Positions 8,528 to 17,997 of a stretch of 56,485 nucleotides of DNA are shown one piece after another. The DNA is from an uncultured Oscillospiraceae bacterium. Its GTDB lineage: Bacteria; Bacillota; Clostridia; Oscillospirales; Ruminococcaceae. The notes below the pieces were generated by a model. It searched no databases. It had not been told where the DNA came from and saw only the letters and a program-made list of their open reading frames with translations. A program made the position numbers and the translations under genes. The number at the start of each line of letters is the position of its first letter. Positions within the stretch are counted from its first letter, which is position 1. Location of the stretch: positions 1 through 56,485 of the forward strand of contig CATJVQ010000041.1 of NCBI GenBank assembly GCA_949743955.1, in the 5' to 3' direction.

Positions 8528-8618
8528 GGTATCCTCCGTATCCCCGAGCCCTTTACGCAATAACACGTAACGCATCAGCATTATTGCCCTGCCCCATCTG
8601 CGCAGATGCCTTTCTTCT

Positions 8619-8651
8619 GTCTATTATACCGAAATAGACCGAATTTGTCAA
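8619..8651 (-). promoter_or_regulatory. Consensus promoter of the Rrf2 gene with overlapping dyad
   Basis: On the minus strand TTGACA (8646-8651), a 17-bp spacer and TATAAT (8623-8628) all match consensus. A perfect inverted repeat GTCTATT-7-AATAGAC (8619-8639) covers the -10 box and half the spacer, where a bound repressor would block RNA polymerase. Confidence 0.8.
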
Positions 8652-8703
8652 CATGGCGTCAGACAGAGGGAACATATGGCAGCTGGCAGGAAGCGTCCGC
8701 CCC

Positions 8704-9810
8704 TTACCGGGGCCATCTCTCCTTTCTTTCCATCAGCGTGGTGAAGGGGACATGGGGTTCTGTCTGATACCAGTAGGCCACGGTAGCTACATCGTCCTGC
8801 CGTTCAAACAGGCCCCCGTATGAGACGCCGATCTGCTGAATGGTCACGCGGATATCCTCGTCAAACAGGACAGGATCCATGATATGCCACCGGTAAAAAC
8901 TCCTCTGGGGCAGTATATCGTCATTATGATAATCGTTGTGAAGCTCCGTGTCATGATGGGAGTAATAGGGGTATCCCAGGTAGGGCGTGCAGTAGGTGTT
9001 CTCCACTGTTTTCCCGTTCTCCTGAGCCGCAAAGCTCCAGGCGCCGCCGAAGTAATCCTCTGTTCCGGTTCCGCACAGGGTGGGATACTGTTCGTCCCCA
9101 TCCAGGAAAAACTTTACCTCTCCTTCTCCATACCAGTAACGTTCCAGAGCGGTCAGCGCCATATAAGTCCCTACATACTGGCCCTTCCCGTTTACATGGT
9201 CCAGAATGACATAATCCTTCACCTTTTCCGTCAGCCGCTGCCTTCTCCACTGCGCATGGAAATAGCCGGTATTTTCCGCAAGTTCGGTTACAAGGCAGTA
9301 GTCCACCTGATAGAAGAACGCGTTCACATCCTCATCGCACTGGTTCTCGATCGTGATTTTCATGCTCTTCCTAAAGGGCATTGGGAAATAGGTATTAAAG
9401 CCCCTTGTGGGATTCACCACAACCGGCAGGGAATTGACCGGATAGGCGGTGCCGAAGCCGCAGCAGAAAAAGTCGCCCAACGGGCTTTCCACAGACGGCG
9501 CCGCCTCCCCGTCCCAGTAGATCCGGAGAACCAGATCCCTCAGAATATAGCGGTTTCTCGGGCTCACCCGGTCCGTCACCGTGATCCAGATATGCTGAAT
9601 GACACCGGGGCCCTGCGTTTCGGCCAGCGTAACCGTTTCGCCTGCTTTGATCAGCGGAATACATGGGGACCCTTTTCTGGAGGGGCCGAGCTCGCTGGCG
9701 GCCATTCCGCCCCTCCCCTTTTCTCCGTTCCTGTTTTCCCAGTTGATGCTCCTGCTCTTCCCCTCCCGCAGAAGTGGGAGGGAAGAAAGACTGTTCTGAA
9801 AGAAGTCCAC
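8704..9810 (-). CDS. DUF2961 / glycoside hydrolase family 172 protein
   Basis: A 368-residue protein of the DUF2961 family, whose characterised members are GH172 enzymes acting on fructofuranosides and D-arabinofuranosides. The active-site segment CGTGTEDYFGGAW places a candidate catalytic Glu at 251, and a second acidic candidate is Glu229 in WYGEGEVKF. GH172 enzymes act as ring-shaped oligomers. No signal peptide is seen, so the substrate is probably imported. The start is a GTG at 9810 with GGGAGG 9 nt upstream, 23 bp after rpoD. Base composition is visibly less GC-rich than in rpoD or dnaG, so the gene may be a later addition to the end of this core operon. Confidence 0.85.
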   Translation of the reverse strand: MDFFQNSLSSLPLLREGKSRSINWENRNGEKGRGGMAASELGPSRKGSPCIPLIKAGETVTLAETQGPGVIQHIWITVTDRVSPRNRYILRDLVLRIYWDGEAAPSVESPLGDFFCCGFGTAYPVNSLPVVVNPTRGFNTYFPMPFRKSMKITIENQCDEDVNAFFYQVDYCLVTELAENTGYFHAQWRRQRLTEKVKDYVILDHVNGKGQYVGTYMALTALERYWYGEGEVKFFLDGDEQYPTLCGTGTEDYFGGAWSFAAQENGKTVENTYCTPYLGYPYYSHHDTELHNDYHNDDILPQRSFYRWHIMDPVLFDEDIRVTIQQIGVSYGGLFERQDDVATVAYWYQTEPHVPFTTLMERKERWPR

Positions 9811-9833
9811 CGGTGCAGCCTCCCTGAATTTTC

Positions 9834-10916
9834 TCAGTCCAGATAGTCCTTGAGCTTCTTGCTACGCGAGGGATGGCGCAGCTTGCGCAGAGCCTTCGCC
9901 TCGATCTGGCGGATGCGTTCGCGGGTGACGTCGAACTCCTTGCCTACCTCCTCGAGCGTACGGCTGCGCCCGTCCTCGAGGCCGAACCGCAGGCGCAGGA
10001 CCTTTTCCTCACGGGGGGTGAGGGTGGAGAGGACATCCGAGAGCTGCTCCTTAAGCAGGATATGGCTGGCCGCCTCCGAGGGGGCGGGCGCGTCGTCGTC
10101 AGGGATGAAGTCGCCGAGGTGGCTATCCTCCTCCTCGCCGATAGGGGTCTCGAGCGAGACCGGCTCCTGCGCCACGCGCATGATCTCCCGCACCTTCTCT
10201 ATTGGCATCTCGAGCACCTCGGCGATCTCCTCCGCGCTCGGATCGTGGCCGTTCTTGTGCAGGAGCTGGCTGGAAACCTTCTTAACCTTGTTGATGGTCT
10301 CGACCATGTGCACCGGGATGCGGATAGTGCGCGCCTGATCGGCGATGGCGCGCGTGATGGCCTGGCGGATCCACCACGTGGCATAGGTCGAAAACTTAAA
10401 GCCCTTGGTGTGATCGAACTTTTCCACCGCCTTGATAAGCCCGAGGTTCCCCTCTTGGATGAGGTCCAAAAACTGCATCCCGCGCCCGACATAACGCTTG
10501 GCAATGCTCACCACCAGCCGCAGGTTCGCCTCGCTCAGGCGCTTGCGGGCATACGGATCGCCCTCTGCCATGCGCGTGGCGAGATCGATCTCCTCCTCCG
10601 GTGTCAGCAGCGGGACCCGGCCGATTTCCTTGAGGTAGACCTTGACCGGATCGTCGATACTGATCCCCTCGGCGGAGAGCGACGATTCGAGATCCTCGGT
10701 CGTCTCCATCGGCATTTTGAAGTCCTCGTCGAGCGGGGAGGTCATATCCTCAACGATCTCAATGCGGTAGTTTTCCAGCGTGTCATACAGCCGGTCCACC
10801 TGCTCGACGTCGAAATCCAGCTCCTCGAGCACATCGTTGAGCTCCTTTGTGGTCACGCGTCCGCGCTCCTTGCCCCGCTCGACCAGTTCCTTAATCACTG
10901 TCTTTTTGTCTGACAA
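9834..10916 (-). CDS. rpoD: RNA polymerase primary sigma factor (RpoD/SigA)
   Basis: A 360-residue housekeeping sigma-70. An N-terminal region 1.1-like segment precedes region 1.2/2 ([20 protein letters not shown]), the core-binding and -10-recognition region ([20 protein letters not shown]), region 3 ([11 protein letters not shown]), and the region 4.2 helix-turn-helix ([20 protein letters not shown]). The length is normal for Bacillota. It lies 12 bp downstream of dnaG in the conserved dgt-dnaG-rpoD order. The consensus promoters throughout this window are its expected targets. Confidence 0.97.
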   Translation of the reverse strand: MSDKKTVIKELVERGKERGRVTTKELNDVLEELDFDVEQVDRLYDTLENYRIEIVEDMTSPLDEDFKMPMETTEDLESSLSAEGISIDDPVKVYLKEIGRVPLLTPEEEIDLATRMAEGDPYARKRLSEANLRLVVSIAKRYVGRGMQFLDLIQEGNLGLIKAVEKFDHTKGFKFSTYATWWIRQAITRAIADQARTIRIPVHMVETINKVKKVSSQLLHKNGHDPSAEEIAEVLEMPIEKVREIMRVAQEPVSLETPIGEEEDSHLGDFIPDDDAPAPSEAASHILLKEQLSDVLSTLTPREEKVLRLRFGLEDGRSRTLEEVGKEFDVTRERIRQIEAKALRKLRHPSRSKKLKDYLD

Positions 10917-10928
10917 TTTGTTATCCCC

Positions 10929-12686
10929 CTAACTCTTTCGCCTGGCTGACGTGAGCCACTGAGCCCAGTCGGCGTCGTTCATCCCCACGAGCTCCTCGCG
11001 GGTTTTCTCTTTCTCATGGGAGAGGATGGTGCGGATATAATCATCCGCTTCCCCGCTCTGCGGGCGGACAGCCGCGTTTGCGGCGGCGAGCCCGGTTAAG
11101 TACGCCATGTCCTCCATCTCCACCACGGACGAGAGCGCCTCTATCGGGCGCCCCGCCTCGAGGAGCGTGCACAGCGCGCTATACAGGCGGCGGTTGCGCG
11201 AGGTGACAAATTGCTCCGGCCGGATGCGCGCCGCTATGTACGCCAGCTCCTCCGGGCGGCGCATGATGAGCGAGAGGAGCCGCTCCTCCGCGACAGCGAA
11301 CCGCAGGTTCCTCTCCCGCTCCGGATCCGCCTTCGCCGCGACCGCGCCCGCCCCCGCGTACATTTTAAGGTCCCGCTGCTGGCGCCGCTCCTCCCCGGAG
11401 CGCTGGCGTTTCCTCTCTAGGCGGACGCGCTCCTCCACCGCTTCCGGCGAGACGCCCACCTCTCCGGCTGTGCGCCGGATGTAGACGTCGCGCTCTATCG
11501 CGTTGGGGATGCCCGCCATCAGCCGGACAAATTCGCCGAGGAAGCCGACCTTCCCCTCCGCTGTCTCCAGATCGAACCCGGATCGGAGGCGCTCGATTTC
11601 AAACTCCACGGCTCCCCTCGAACCCTCAAGGAGCATCTTGAAGCGTGTCGCGCCGAAGCGTTTAATATATTCGTCCGGATCCTTCGCGCCCTCCATGTGC
11701 AGGACCCGGACACGCACCCCCGTCTGCGCGAAGAGGCCGATGGCACGCCTTGTCGCCTTCTGGCCGGCACCGTCGGAATCGTAGGAGAGGATGACCTCCT
11801 CCGCGTACTTGGCGATGAGGCTTGTCTGCTCGCTTGTCAGCGCTGTGCCGAGGGTGGCCACAGCGTTCGTGAACCCTGCCTGGTGCAGGGCGATGACATC
11901 CATATACCCCTCCGCCAGGATCAGCGACGAAGATTTCGACCCTTTCGCCTTCTCGAGCGCAAACAGGTTGCGCGACTTTTTAAAGACAGCCGTGTCGGGG
12001 GAGTTGAGGTATTTTGGGCCCCCGTCCTCGAGCGCGCGGCCGCCGAAGCCGACCACGTTCCCGCGCACGTCGATAATCGGGAACATCACCCGGTCGCGGA
12101 ACAGGTCGAAGCATCCGTCCCCCTTCCGGCCGCTGCTGGCCAGGCGCGCTTCGATGAGCTCCTCCCTTGAGTACCCCTTCGTGCGGAGGAAGCCGGTCAG
12201 CGCATCCCACCCGGCGGGGGCGTAGCCGAGGCCGAAGCGGCGGATGGTACCGTCGCCCAGTGCCCGGCTGCGCAGGTAGCGTAACCCTCTGGCACCCGCC
12301 GGGGACGCGAGCGTATCGTGGAAAAAATGCGCGGCCGCCCGGTTGCATTCGAGCAGGCGCATTTTCCAGCGCCCGGCCTCGTCGCGCTCATCCTCGGGCA
12401 GGTTCAGTCCGGCCCGTTCGGCCAGGAGGCGCACTGCCTCGACATAATCGAGATTCTCCGCCCGGCGGATAAAGGTGATAATGTCCCCTCCCGCGCCGCA
12501 GCCGAAGCAGTAGAAGTGCCCCTCCTCCGGATAGACGGTGAAGGACGGTGTCTTCTCATTGTGGAACGGGCACAGCCCGACAAGCGTTCTCCCGCGCCGC
12601 GTCAGGCGTACATAAGCCGACACCACCTGCTCGATGTCGCTCGCATATTTGAGCTCCGCGATGAATGAATCCGGGATCAGAGACAT
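10929..12686 (-). CDS. dnaG: DNA primase
   Basis: A 585-residue primase that makes RNA primers at the fork. The N-terminal zinc site is CPFHNEKT with the CFGCG pair, followed by the RNA-polymerase core. The Toprim motifs are LILAEGYMDVIALH and ILSYDSDGAG. A C-terminal helicase-binding domain follows a lysine/arginine-rich linker. The ATG at 12686 follows AAAGGGGGGA; a 149-codon open extension upstream is a shadow of dgt. The gene sits between dgt and rpoD. Confidence 0.96.
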   Translation of the reverse strand: MSLIPDSFIAELKYASDIEQVVSAYVRLTRRGRTLVGLCPFHNEKTPSFTVYPEEGHFYCFGCGAGGDIITFIRRAENLDYVEAVRLLAERAGLNLPEDERDEAGRWKMRLLECNRAAAHFFHDTLASPAGARGLRYLRSRALGDGTIRRFGLGYAPAGWDALTGFLRTKGYSREELIEARLASSGRKGDGCFDLFRDRVMFPIIDVRGNVVGFGGRALEDGGPKYLNSPDTAVFKKSRNLFALEKAKGSKSSSLILAEGYMDVIALHQAGFTNAVATLGTALTSEQTSLIAKYAEEVILSYDSDGAGQKATRRAIGLFAQTGVRVRVLHMEGAKDPDEYIKRFGATRFKMLLEGSRGAVEFEIERLRSGFDLETAEGKVGFLGEFVRLMAGIPNAIERDVYIRRTAGEVGVSPEAVEERVRLERKRQRSGEERRQQRDLKMYAGAGAVAAKADPERERNLRFAVAEERLLSLIMRRPEELAYIAARIRPEQFVTSRNRRLYSALCTLLEAGRPIEALSSVVEMEDMAYLTGLAAANAAVRPQSGEADDYIRTILSHEKEKTREELVGMNDADWAQWLTSARRKS

Positions 12687-12751
12687 TCCCCCCTTTCCGC
12701 CTGTTTTCATTTTCTTATAGTATTTACTCTTTCCATGCCTTTTAGACGTCC

Positions 12752-13753
12752 TCAGACACCCCAGCTTTTCGGCACAAAAAGCTGCTCGAAAAGGCCGACA
12801 GCGTACCGGTCGCTCATGCCGGAGATATAATCGCACGCGGCGCGCTCGGCCCCCTCCTCGCCCGAAATGGCGCGGTATTCCTCCGGCAGCGCCTGCGGGC
12901 GGGCGGCGAAGTGCGCATAAAGCTGCCGGACAATGTTCTTCGCCTTCTCCTCCTCGCCCTTCGCGGCGGGATTGGTGTATACCGCCTCGAAGAGGAACGC
13001 GCGCAGATGGTCGAACGCTTTCTGGACCTCCCCGCTCATGCGGATGTCCTCGCCGGAATTTTCGGCCAGCGAGAGGATGAGCGCCGTAATCCGCTGGCTT
13101 TTCGTGCGCCCGAGGGTGTACCGCACGTCCCAAGGAATGTCCTCCTCCTCGAGCACGCCGGCGCGCACCGCATCCTCAATGTCGTGGTTGAGGTAGGCAA
13201 TCTTGTCCGCGTAGCGCACGACACGGCCCTCGAGTGTCGCCGCCCGGCTGCCGGATCCGTGGTTGAGGAATCCGTCGCACACCTCCCAGCAGAGGTTGAG
13301 GCCCTTTCCGTCCCGCTCAATGCGCTGCGCCACCCGCACGCTCTGCTCCGCGTGCACAAACCCGAACGGGCACACCTCGTTTAAAGCGCCTTCTCCAGCG
13401 TGCCCGAACGGGGTGTGCCCCAGATCGTGCCCGAGAGCGATGGCCTCGGTCAGATCCTCGTTGAGCCGGAGCCCTCTGGCGATGGTGCGCGCTATCTGCG
13501 CCACCTCAAGCGTATGTGTCAGGCGCGTGCGGTAGTGGTCGCCCTCCGGGGAGAGGAAGACCTGTGTCTTGTGCATCAGGCGGCGAAACGACTTGCAGTG
13601 CAGAATCCGGTCCCGGTCCCGCTGGAAATCCGTGCGCATGGGGCAGGGCGCTTCCTCCCGCCCGCGCCCGCGCGTATCCGCCGCGCACAGAGCATAGGGG
13701 CTCAACAGCGTGCGCTCCTCACGCATTGTCCTCTCCCTCACCGTCTCTTCCAT
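12752..13753 (-). CDS. dgt: Deoxyguanosinetriphosphate triphosphohydrolase-like HD protein
   Basis: A 333-residue HD-domain dNTPase that cleaves dNTPs to deoxynucleosides and triphosphate. Metal ligands are in RTRLTHTLEV and AIALGHDLGHTPFGHAGE, with the second histidine-aspartate set in YADKIAYLNHDIEDA. It heads the dgt-dnaG-rpoD cluster, tying dNTP control to replication. The start at 13753 follows GGGAGGAGGA. I do not see a clear consensus promoter upstream, although the 13754-13850 leader is AT-rich. Confidence 0.92.
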   Translation of the reverse strand: MEETVRERTMREERTLLSPYALCAADTRGRGREEAPCPMRTDFQRDRDRILHCKSFRRLMHKTQVFLSPEGDHYRTRLTHTLEVAQIARTIARGLRLNEDLTEAIALGHDLGHTPFGHAGEGALNEVCPFGFVHAEQSVRVAQRIERDGKGLNLCWEVCDGFLNHGSGSRAATLEGRVVRYADKIAYLNHDIEDAVRAGVLEEEDIPWDVRYTLGRTKSQRITALILSLAENSGEDIRMSGEVQKAFDHLRAFLFEAVYTNPAAKGEEEKAKNIVRQLYAHFAARPQALPEEYRAISGEEGAERAACDYISGMSDRYAVGLFEQLFVPKSWGV

Positions 13754-13888
13754 TTTATCCTCCTCCCGGTTTCTCTATATAAAAAATACCGGATTTTTGG
13801 CCCGATCCCTCTTTCTTCCGTAAAGAAAAAACTGGAATCCGTGATTTTGCTCCTCTTTATCAGATTTCCGGATAAAGATTAAAAATTT

Positions 13889-13919
13889 TTCACAATTCTG
13901 CCCGGAAATATGATATAAT
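13889..13919 (+). promoter_or_regulatory. Promoter of the flavodoxin-like gene
   Basis: TATAAT at 13914-13919 with an extended TGA immediately before it. The best -35 is TTCACA at 13889-13894 (19-bp spacer, long). The extended -10 probably compensates. Confidence 0.6.
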
Positions 13920-13959
13920 GGAGGTATTCCATATCGAATAAAACAGGAGGAAGGTCCCA

Positions 13960-14385
13960 ATGATTTTTAAAATGCGTATTCTGCACTTCTCCAAGGCGGG
14001 CAACTCAGAGGCGATGGCGCAGGCCATTCAGCGCCAGCAGAAGGCCGGCTGCGACAAGATCCCGCCCGCCTATCCGTGCGAGAGCGAGAAGCTCGTCTTT
14101 ATCGGCATCGAGGGTGCGAAGAAGCCGGCCAAGCAGGTTGTCGAATTCTGCAACAGCCTGACCCCACAGCGCGCCAAGAACGTTGCGTTCTTCGCCATCG
14201 GCACCTCCTTTGAGGCGGTCGACGAACTGAGCGCCATCGTGAAAAAGAACGGTGTCGGCATTGCGGGCAAGCCTTTCCTGTGCACAGTCAAGGGAGGTCT
14301 GTTCTCCCAAGGCAAGGTCTCTGAGGACGATCTCAAGAAAGCCGCCGCGTGGAGCGACGAGGTTGTCAAATCCCTCGCGCAGTAA
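13960..14385 (+). CDS. Small flavodoxin-like protein
   Basis: A 141-residue cytoplasmic protein with a flavodoxin-like fold. It opens MRILHFSKAGNSEAMAQAI, where the SKAGNSE turn sits at the place of the FMN phosphate-binding loop (usually T/SxTGNT). It carries VFIGIEGAKKPAKQVVEFCN and the closing GLFSQGKVSEDD. Such proteins carry electrons or serve as FMN-binding redox partners; the partner is not visible here. AGGAGG lies 9 nt before the ATG at 13960; an internal ATG at 13972 is less well placed. It is transcribed alone and ends at a hairpin. Confidence 0.8.
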   Translation: MIFKMRILHFSKAGNSEAMAQAIQRQQKAGCDKIPPAYPCESEKLVFIGIEGAKKPAKQVVEFCNSLTPQRAKNVAFFAIGTSFEAVDELSAIVKKNGVGIAGKPFLCTVKGGLFSQGKVSEDDLKKAAAWSDEVVKSLAQ

Positions 14386-14432
14386 ACAGGCCGCGGCCTC
14401 GCTGAGAGGCACGCTGGTAAATCACAGACAGG

Positions 14433-14477
14433 AATCGGGTCTTAAAGCCGTGACACAGGCTTCAGGGCCCGATTTTT
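14433..14477 (+). terminator. Terminator after the flavodoxin-like gene
   Basis: An AATCGGG...CCCGATT outer stem with an inner AGCC/GGCT pairing is followed by T5. It sits between convergent genes. Confidence 0.65.
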
Positions 14478-14498
14478 GCCGCATTTCTACAGATGAAA

Positions 14499-16022
14499 TC
14501 ACATCAGGGGCGCGAAGACACGCAGCATCGCCCGCCCCAAGCGCACGGGGAACGTGGAATACGCCCACTCCCTAGTGACAGTCTGGCACTTCTCCAGTGT
14601 CTTTAGGATATCGCGGCACACCTCGTCGACAATGCTCGAGTAGTAGAACGCCACGCCGCATTCGAAGTGCAGGTAGAAGCTGCGGTAATCCATGTTCGTC
14701 GTGCCCACGACAGCGACCCTGTCGTCGGAGACGAACATCTTCGCGTGGATAAAGCCGGGGGTATACTCGTAGATCTTCACCCCCGCCTCGATGAGCGGCA
14801 GATAGAACGATCGCGTAACCGGGTGGACGAACCATTTATCCGGATGGTGCGGCGTGACGATACGCACATCCACCCCGCTCTGCGCGGCGATGGAGAGCGC
14901 CGTGACCATCTCGTTATCGAGGATAAGGTAGGGCGAGGTGATGTAGATATAGCGCGTGGCGGAATTGATGATCTGCATATAGACACTCTCCGCTATATTG
15001 AGCCCGTCGAGCGGGGAGTCCCCGTAGGGCTGGATGAATCCGTCATCCCGCCCGTGCTCTGTGGGGCGGTAGTGATCCGCCTCCATTGTCTCGCCGGTCG
15101 TGAAGCTCCACAGCTCCATGAACATCGTCGTCAGCCCCCACACAGCGTCGCCCCGGAGCATCACAGCCGTGTCCTTCCAGTGGCCGTGCTTGGGGTAGGC
15201 GTTGATGTATTCGTCGGCCAGATTGATGCCCCCCGTGAAGCCGGCGTTCCCGTCGATAACGCAGATCTTGCGGTGGTCGCGGTAATTCAGGTTCCCGTTG
15301 AGGTGCGGGCGGAAGGGGTTAAAGACTGCACAGCGGATGCCCGCCCCCTCAATCATGCGGCTGTAACCGCCCGGCAGGGTACCGATGGAGCCCATATCAT
15401 CGTACATAAGCCGGACCTCCACCCCGTTCCGGGCCTTGCGCTGCAGGATCTCGAAGATAGGGTTCCACATCTTCCCCGCCTCAATGATGAAGTATTCCAT
15501 GAGGATGAAGCGCTCCGCCTTCTCCAGCTCCTCCAGAAGGCGCGGAAACAGATCTTCGCCCAGCGGGAAATAGGCGCACTCCGTGTTCCGGTAGACCGGG
15601 CAACCGGTCATGCGTGTGACATAGTCCGCCTGCCGCCCCAGTTCGGACGAATGGGCGCGCAGCTCCTCTGCATTCTCCCGCGAGCCGCTCAGATAGGGCA
15701 GGAGCTGCTTATGGTAGAGAGCCATCTGCTGATTGATCCTCTCCGGCAGGCGCTTTTTGCCGAAAATCGCATAGAACAGCACGCCCACAATCGGAGCGAC
15801 CAGAATCAGGATGACCCAGGCCAGCTTGTAGGACGGGTTTTCGTTCCGGTTGACCAGCCACACCACCACCCCGAGGCTCAGAATGGTCAGCCCCCAGGTG
15901 AAAAAGGTGGAAAAGCTCGCAAAATAGAGCGTGACATAGACGATGGACAGAGCCTGAACGAGAATAAGCACCGCCACAGTGACAGCGCGGCCCATCAGTG
16001 TATTGAGTATCTTTTTATGCAT
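14499..16022 (-). CDS. cls: Cardiolipin synthase (phospholipase D superfamily)
   Basis: A 507-residue membrane enzyme joining two phosphatidylglycerols into cardiolipin. Two N-terminal transmembrane helices (within residues 10-70) are followed by the short cytoplasmic segment FGKKRLPERINQ and two HKD motifs: HRKICVIDGNAGFTGGIN and HAKMFVSDDRVAVVGTTN. The ATG at 16022, with GGAG about 9 nt before, is preferred over the upstream ATG at 16052, which lacks a ribosome site. The length matches the Bacillota Cls family. It is downstream of the P-loop gene but separated by a hairpin, so it is probably its own unit. Confidence 0.94.
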   Translation of the reverse strand: MHKKILNTLMGRAVTVAVLILVQALSIVYVTLYFASFSTFFTWGLTILSLGVVVWLVNRNENPSYKLAWVILILVAPIVGVLFYAIFGKKRLPERINQQMALYHKQLLPYLSGSRENAEELRAHSSELGRQADYVTRMTGCPVYRNTECAYFPLGEDLFPRLLEELEKAERFILMEYFIIEAGKMWNPIFEILQRKARNGVEVRLMYDDMGSIGTLPGGYSRMIEGAGIRCAVFNPFRPHLNGNLNYRDHRKICVIDGNAGFTGGINLADEYINAYPKHGHWKDTAVMLRGDAVWGLTTMFMELWSFTTGETMEADHYRPTEHGRDDGFIQPYGDSPLDGLNIAESVYMQIINSATRYIYITSPYLILDNEMVTALSIAAQSGVDVRIVTPHHPDKWFVHPVTRSFYLPLIEAGVKIYEYTPGFIHAKMFVSDDRVAVVGTTNMDYRSFYLHFECGVAFYYSSIVDEVCRDILKTLEKCQTVTREWAYSTFPVRLGRAMLRVFAPLM

Positions 16023-16099
16023 CCTGTATTTCTCCTGCTTCCCCTTCACCATGAATCATATGCACAGTCCGCTCAGCTCAACCATGATTGATGAGGAGT

Positions 16100-16136
16100 A
16101 TAAAGCGGCGGCCGGGCCCCTTGGCCCAGCCGCTGC
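16100..16136 (-). terminator. Probable terminator after the P-loop gene
   Basis: On the minus strand AGCGGCtGGGCC pairs with GGCCCGGCCGCCGCT, followed only by TTTA. The stem is strong but the T-run is short. Confidence 0.5.
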
Positions 16137-16153
16137 AAGCGTTCCGGCATCTG

Positions 16154-16564
16154 TCAGATGGCGAACTGTTTCATATCCTCCGGAAGGTCCTCCACATCGC
16201 AGGAGACGGTGAAGGTGATTTCAACGCCGTGATCCTTGGTCAGTGTGTCGAGCCGGCGGACCATCTCAGCAAAGGCTTCGTAATCATGCCCGCCGATGCG
16301 CAGCGTCGCGTCGACGAACAGGTGGGTGATGTCGTAGTTCCCGGCGAGGATACCGCACAGGAAGCCGAAGAGCTTGTCAAAACCGGTGATCTGGTAGGCC
16401 TCGGAGTCGATGAGGCGCGCCTGGTGCGTGAGGTTATAGGTGAGGACGGAACTCTTCTCCACGCAGACGACATTCCCGTTCGAGACGCCGACCGCTTCCT
16501 CCACCATGGCCAGCAGTCTCTTGGTCTTCCCGCTTCCCCTGTGTCCGATGATGAGCTTAATCAT
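16154..16564 (-). CDS. P-loop ATP-binding protein of unknown function
   Basis: A 136-residue protein with a clear Walker A at its N-terminus (IIGHRGSGKTKRL) and a Walker-B-like ITHLFVDATLRI near residue 85. The middle resembles a small thymidine-kinase or AAA-like nucleotide fold without an obvious catalytic partner domain. I recall it as a conserved clostridial hypothetical but cannot assign a role. It starts 46 bp after pgi on the same strand and may be co-transcribed with it. Confidence 0.8.
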   Translation of the reverse strand: MIKLIIGHRGSGKTKRLLAMVEEAVGVSNGNVVCVEKSSVLTYNLTHQARLIDSEAYQITGFDKLFGFLCGILAGNYDITHLFVDATLRIGGHDYEAFAEMVRRLDTLTKDHGVEITFTVSCDVEDLPEDMKQFAI

Positions 16565-16610
16565 TTACAATAATCCCCCTTTGATTGATGCTTCCGTGAA
16601 CTGTGCTCCG

Positions 16611-17951
16611 TTATTTTTGCAGGCGCGCCTCCAATGCGGCGCGCATTTCCTCATAGCCGGGCTTGCCGAGGAGGGCGAACATGTTCTTCTTGTAGCTCTC
16701 CACGCCGGGCTGATTGAAGGGGTTGACCCCCAAAAGGTATCCGGAAATGCCGCAGGGCTTCTCGAAGAAGTAGATGAGCCAGCCGACGGCGAACTCGTGC
16801 GTATCCTTCACTTCGAGAACCAAGTTGGGCACGCCCCCCTGCGTATGCGCGAGGACGGTGCCCTCAAACGCCCGGCGGTTGACGATGGACATATTCTGCC
16901 CCGAGAGGAAGTTGAGTCCGTCCAGGTTTTCCGGATCATCGGGGATAAAGAAATCCTTCCGGGGCTCCTTAAACTGCACGACGGTCTCGAACATCACGCG
17001 CGAGCCCTCCTGGATAAACTGGCCCATGGAATGCAGATCCGTGGAAAAGACGACCGACGCGGGGAACAGGCCCTTATTGTCCTTGCCCTCGCTCTCGCCG
17101 AAGAGCTGCTTCCACCACTCGTTCATCATGGTGAAAGCGGGCTCGTAGGAGACAAGCAGCTCGGTCGAGCGCCCCTTGCGGTAGAGGATGTTGCGGTAGG
17201 CGGCGTAGCGGTCGACATCGTTCTTTTCCATGTCAAAGTCCATGTACGCCTCGCGCGCGGCGGCGGCGCCCTCCATCAGGGCGGCGATGTCCGCGCCTGC
17301 TACGGCAATGGGCAGAAGGCCCACAGCGGTCAGGACAGAGTAGCGCCCGCCCACATCGTCGGGGATGACGAAGGTGGCGTACCCCTCGCGGTCACTGAGC
17401 TCCTTGAGCGTGCCCTTCGCCTTGTCGGTGGTGGCGAAGATGCGTTTTTTGGCGCCCTCCTTGCCGTATTTCTTCTCGAGCAGGTCGCGGAAGACGCGGA
17501 ACGCGAGCGCGGGCTCGGTCGTGGTGCCGGACTTGGAGATGACATTGACAGCGATATCCTTCCCCTCGCAGATCTCAAGGATCTCCGAAAGGTGGGTGGG
17601 GCTGATGCTGTTGCCCGCATAGTAGATATCCGGGGTATTCTTCTTAATGCAGTTATACTGGGGCGAGCGGAGCAGTTCGATGGCGGCGCGCGCGCCGAGA
17701 TAACTGCCGCCGATGCCGATGACGATTAAAACCTGAGCGTTTTGCTGAATCCAGTCTGCGGCCTGCTGGATGCGGGCGAACTCCTCGCGGTCATAATGGA
17801 TGGGCAGATCAAGCCAGCCAAGATAACCGCTTCCCAGACCGGTTCCCTGATGCAGGGTGGCGTGGGCAGCAGCGACCTGCGGGGCGATGGCCTCCACCTC
17901 GTGCGGCGCAACGAAATCCGCAGCGTATTTTGTGAGCAGTGATACCGCCAT
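16611..17951 (-). CDS. pgi: Glucose-6-phosphate isomerase
   Basis: A 446-residue glycolytic enzyme (glucose-6-P to fructose-6-P). Family signatures are [18 protein letters not shown], the phosphate-binding [15 protein letters not shown], and [23 protein letters not shown]. The catalytic glutamate region is LFGESEGK, and near the end [18 protein letters not shown] carries the lysine. The length is typical of the shorter Bacillota form. The ATG at 17951 has a GAGG site; the 30-codon extension upstream is rejected. It lies 46 bp downstream of the carboxypeptidase gene. Confidence 0.96.
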   Translation of the reverse strand: MAVSLLTKYAADFVAPHEVEAIAPQVAAAHATLHQGTGLGSGYLGWLDLPIHYDREEFARIQQAADWIQQNAQVLIVIGIGGSYLGARAAIELLRSPQYNCIKKNTPDIYYAGNSISPTHLSEILEICEGKDIAVNVISKSGTTTEPALAFRVFRDLLEKKYGKEGAKKRIFATTDKAKGTLKELSDREGYATFVIPDDVGGRYSVLTAVGLLPIAVAGADIAALMEGAAAAREAYMDFDMEKNDVDRYAAYRNILYRKGRSTELLVSYEPAFTMMNEWWKQLFGESEGKDNKGLFPASVVFSTDLHSMGQFIQEGSRVMFETVVQFKEPRKDFFIPDDPENLDGLNFLSGQNMSIVNRRAFEGTVLAHTQGGVPNLVLEVKDTHEFAVGWLIYFFEKPCGISGYLLGVNPFNQPGVESYKKNMFALLGKPGYEEMRAALEARLQK

Positions 17952-17997
17952 ACTGAGCACATCCTCTCTAATAGCATTGGTTCCCTTTTCCTCTATT

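Noticed and set aside
16023-16100. A promoter for cls (TTGAGC...TATGAT).
   Set aside because: The spacer is only 15 bp and no better -35 is present, so I did not list it.
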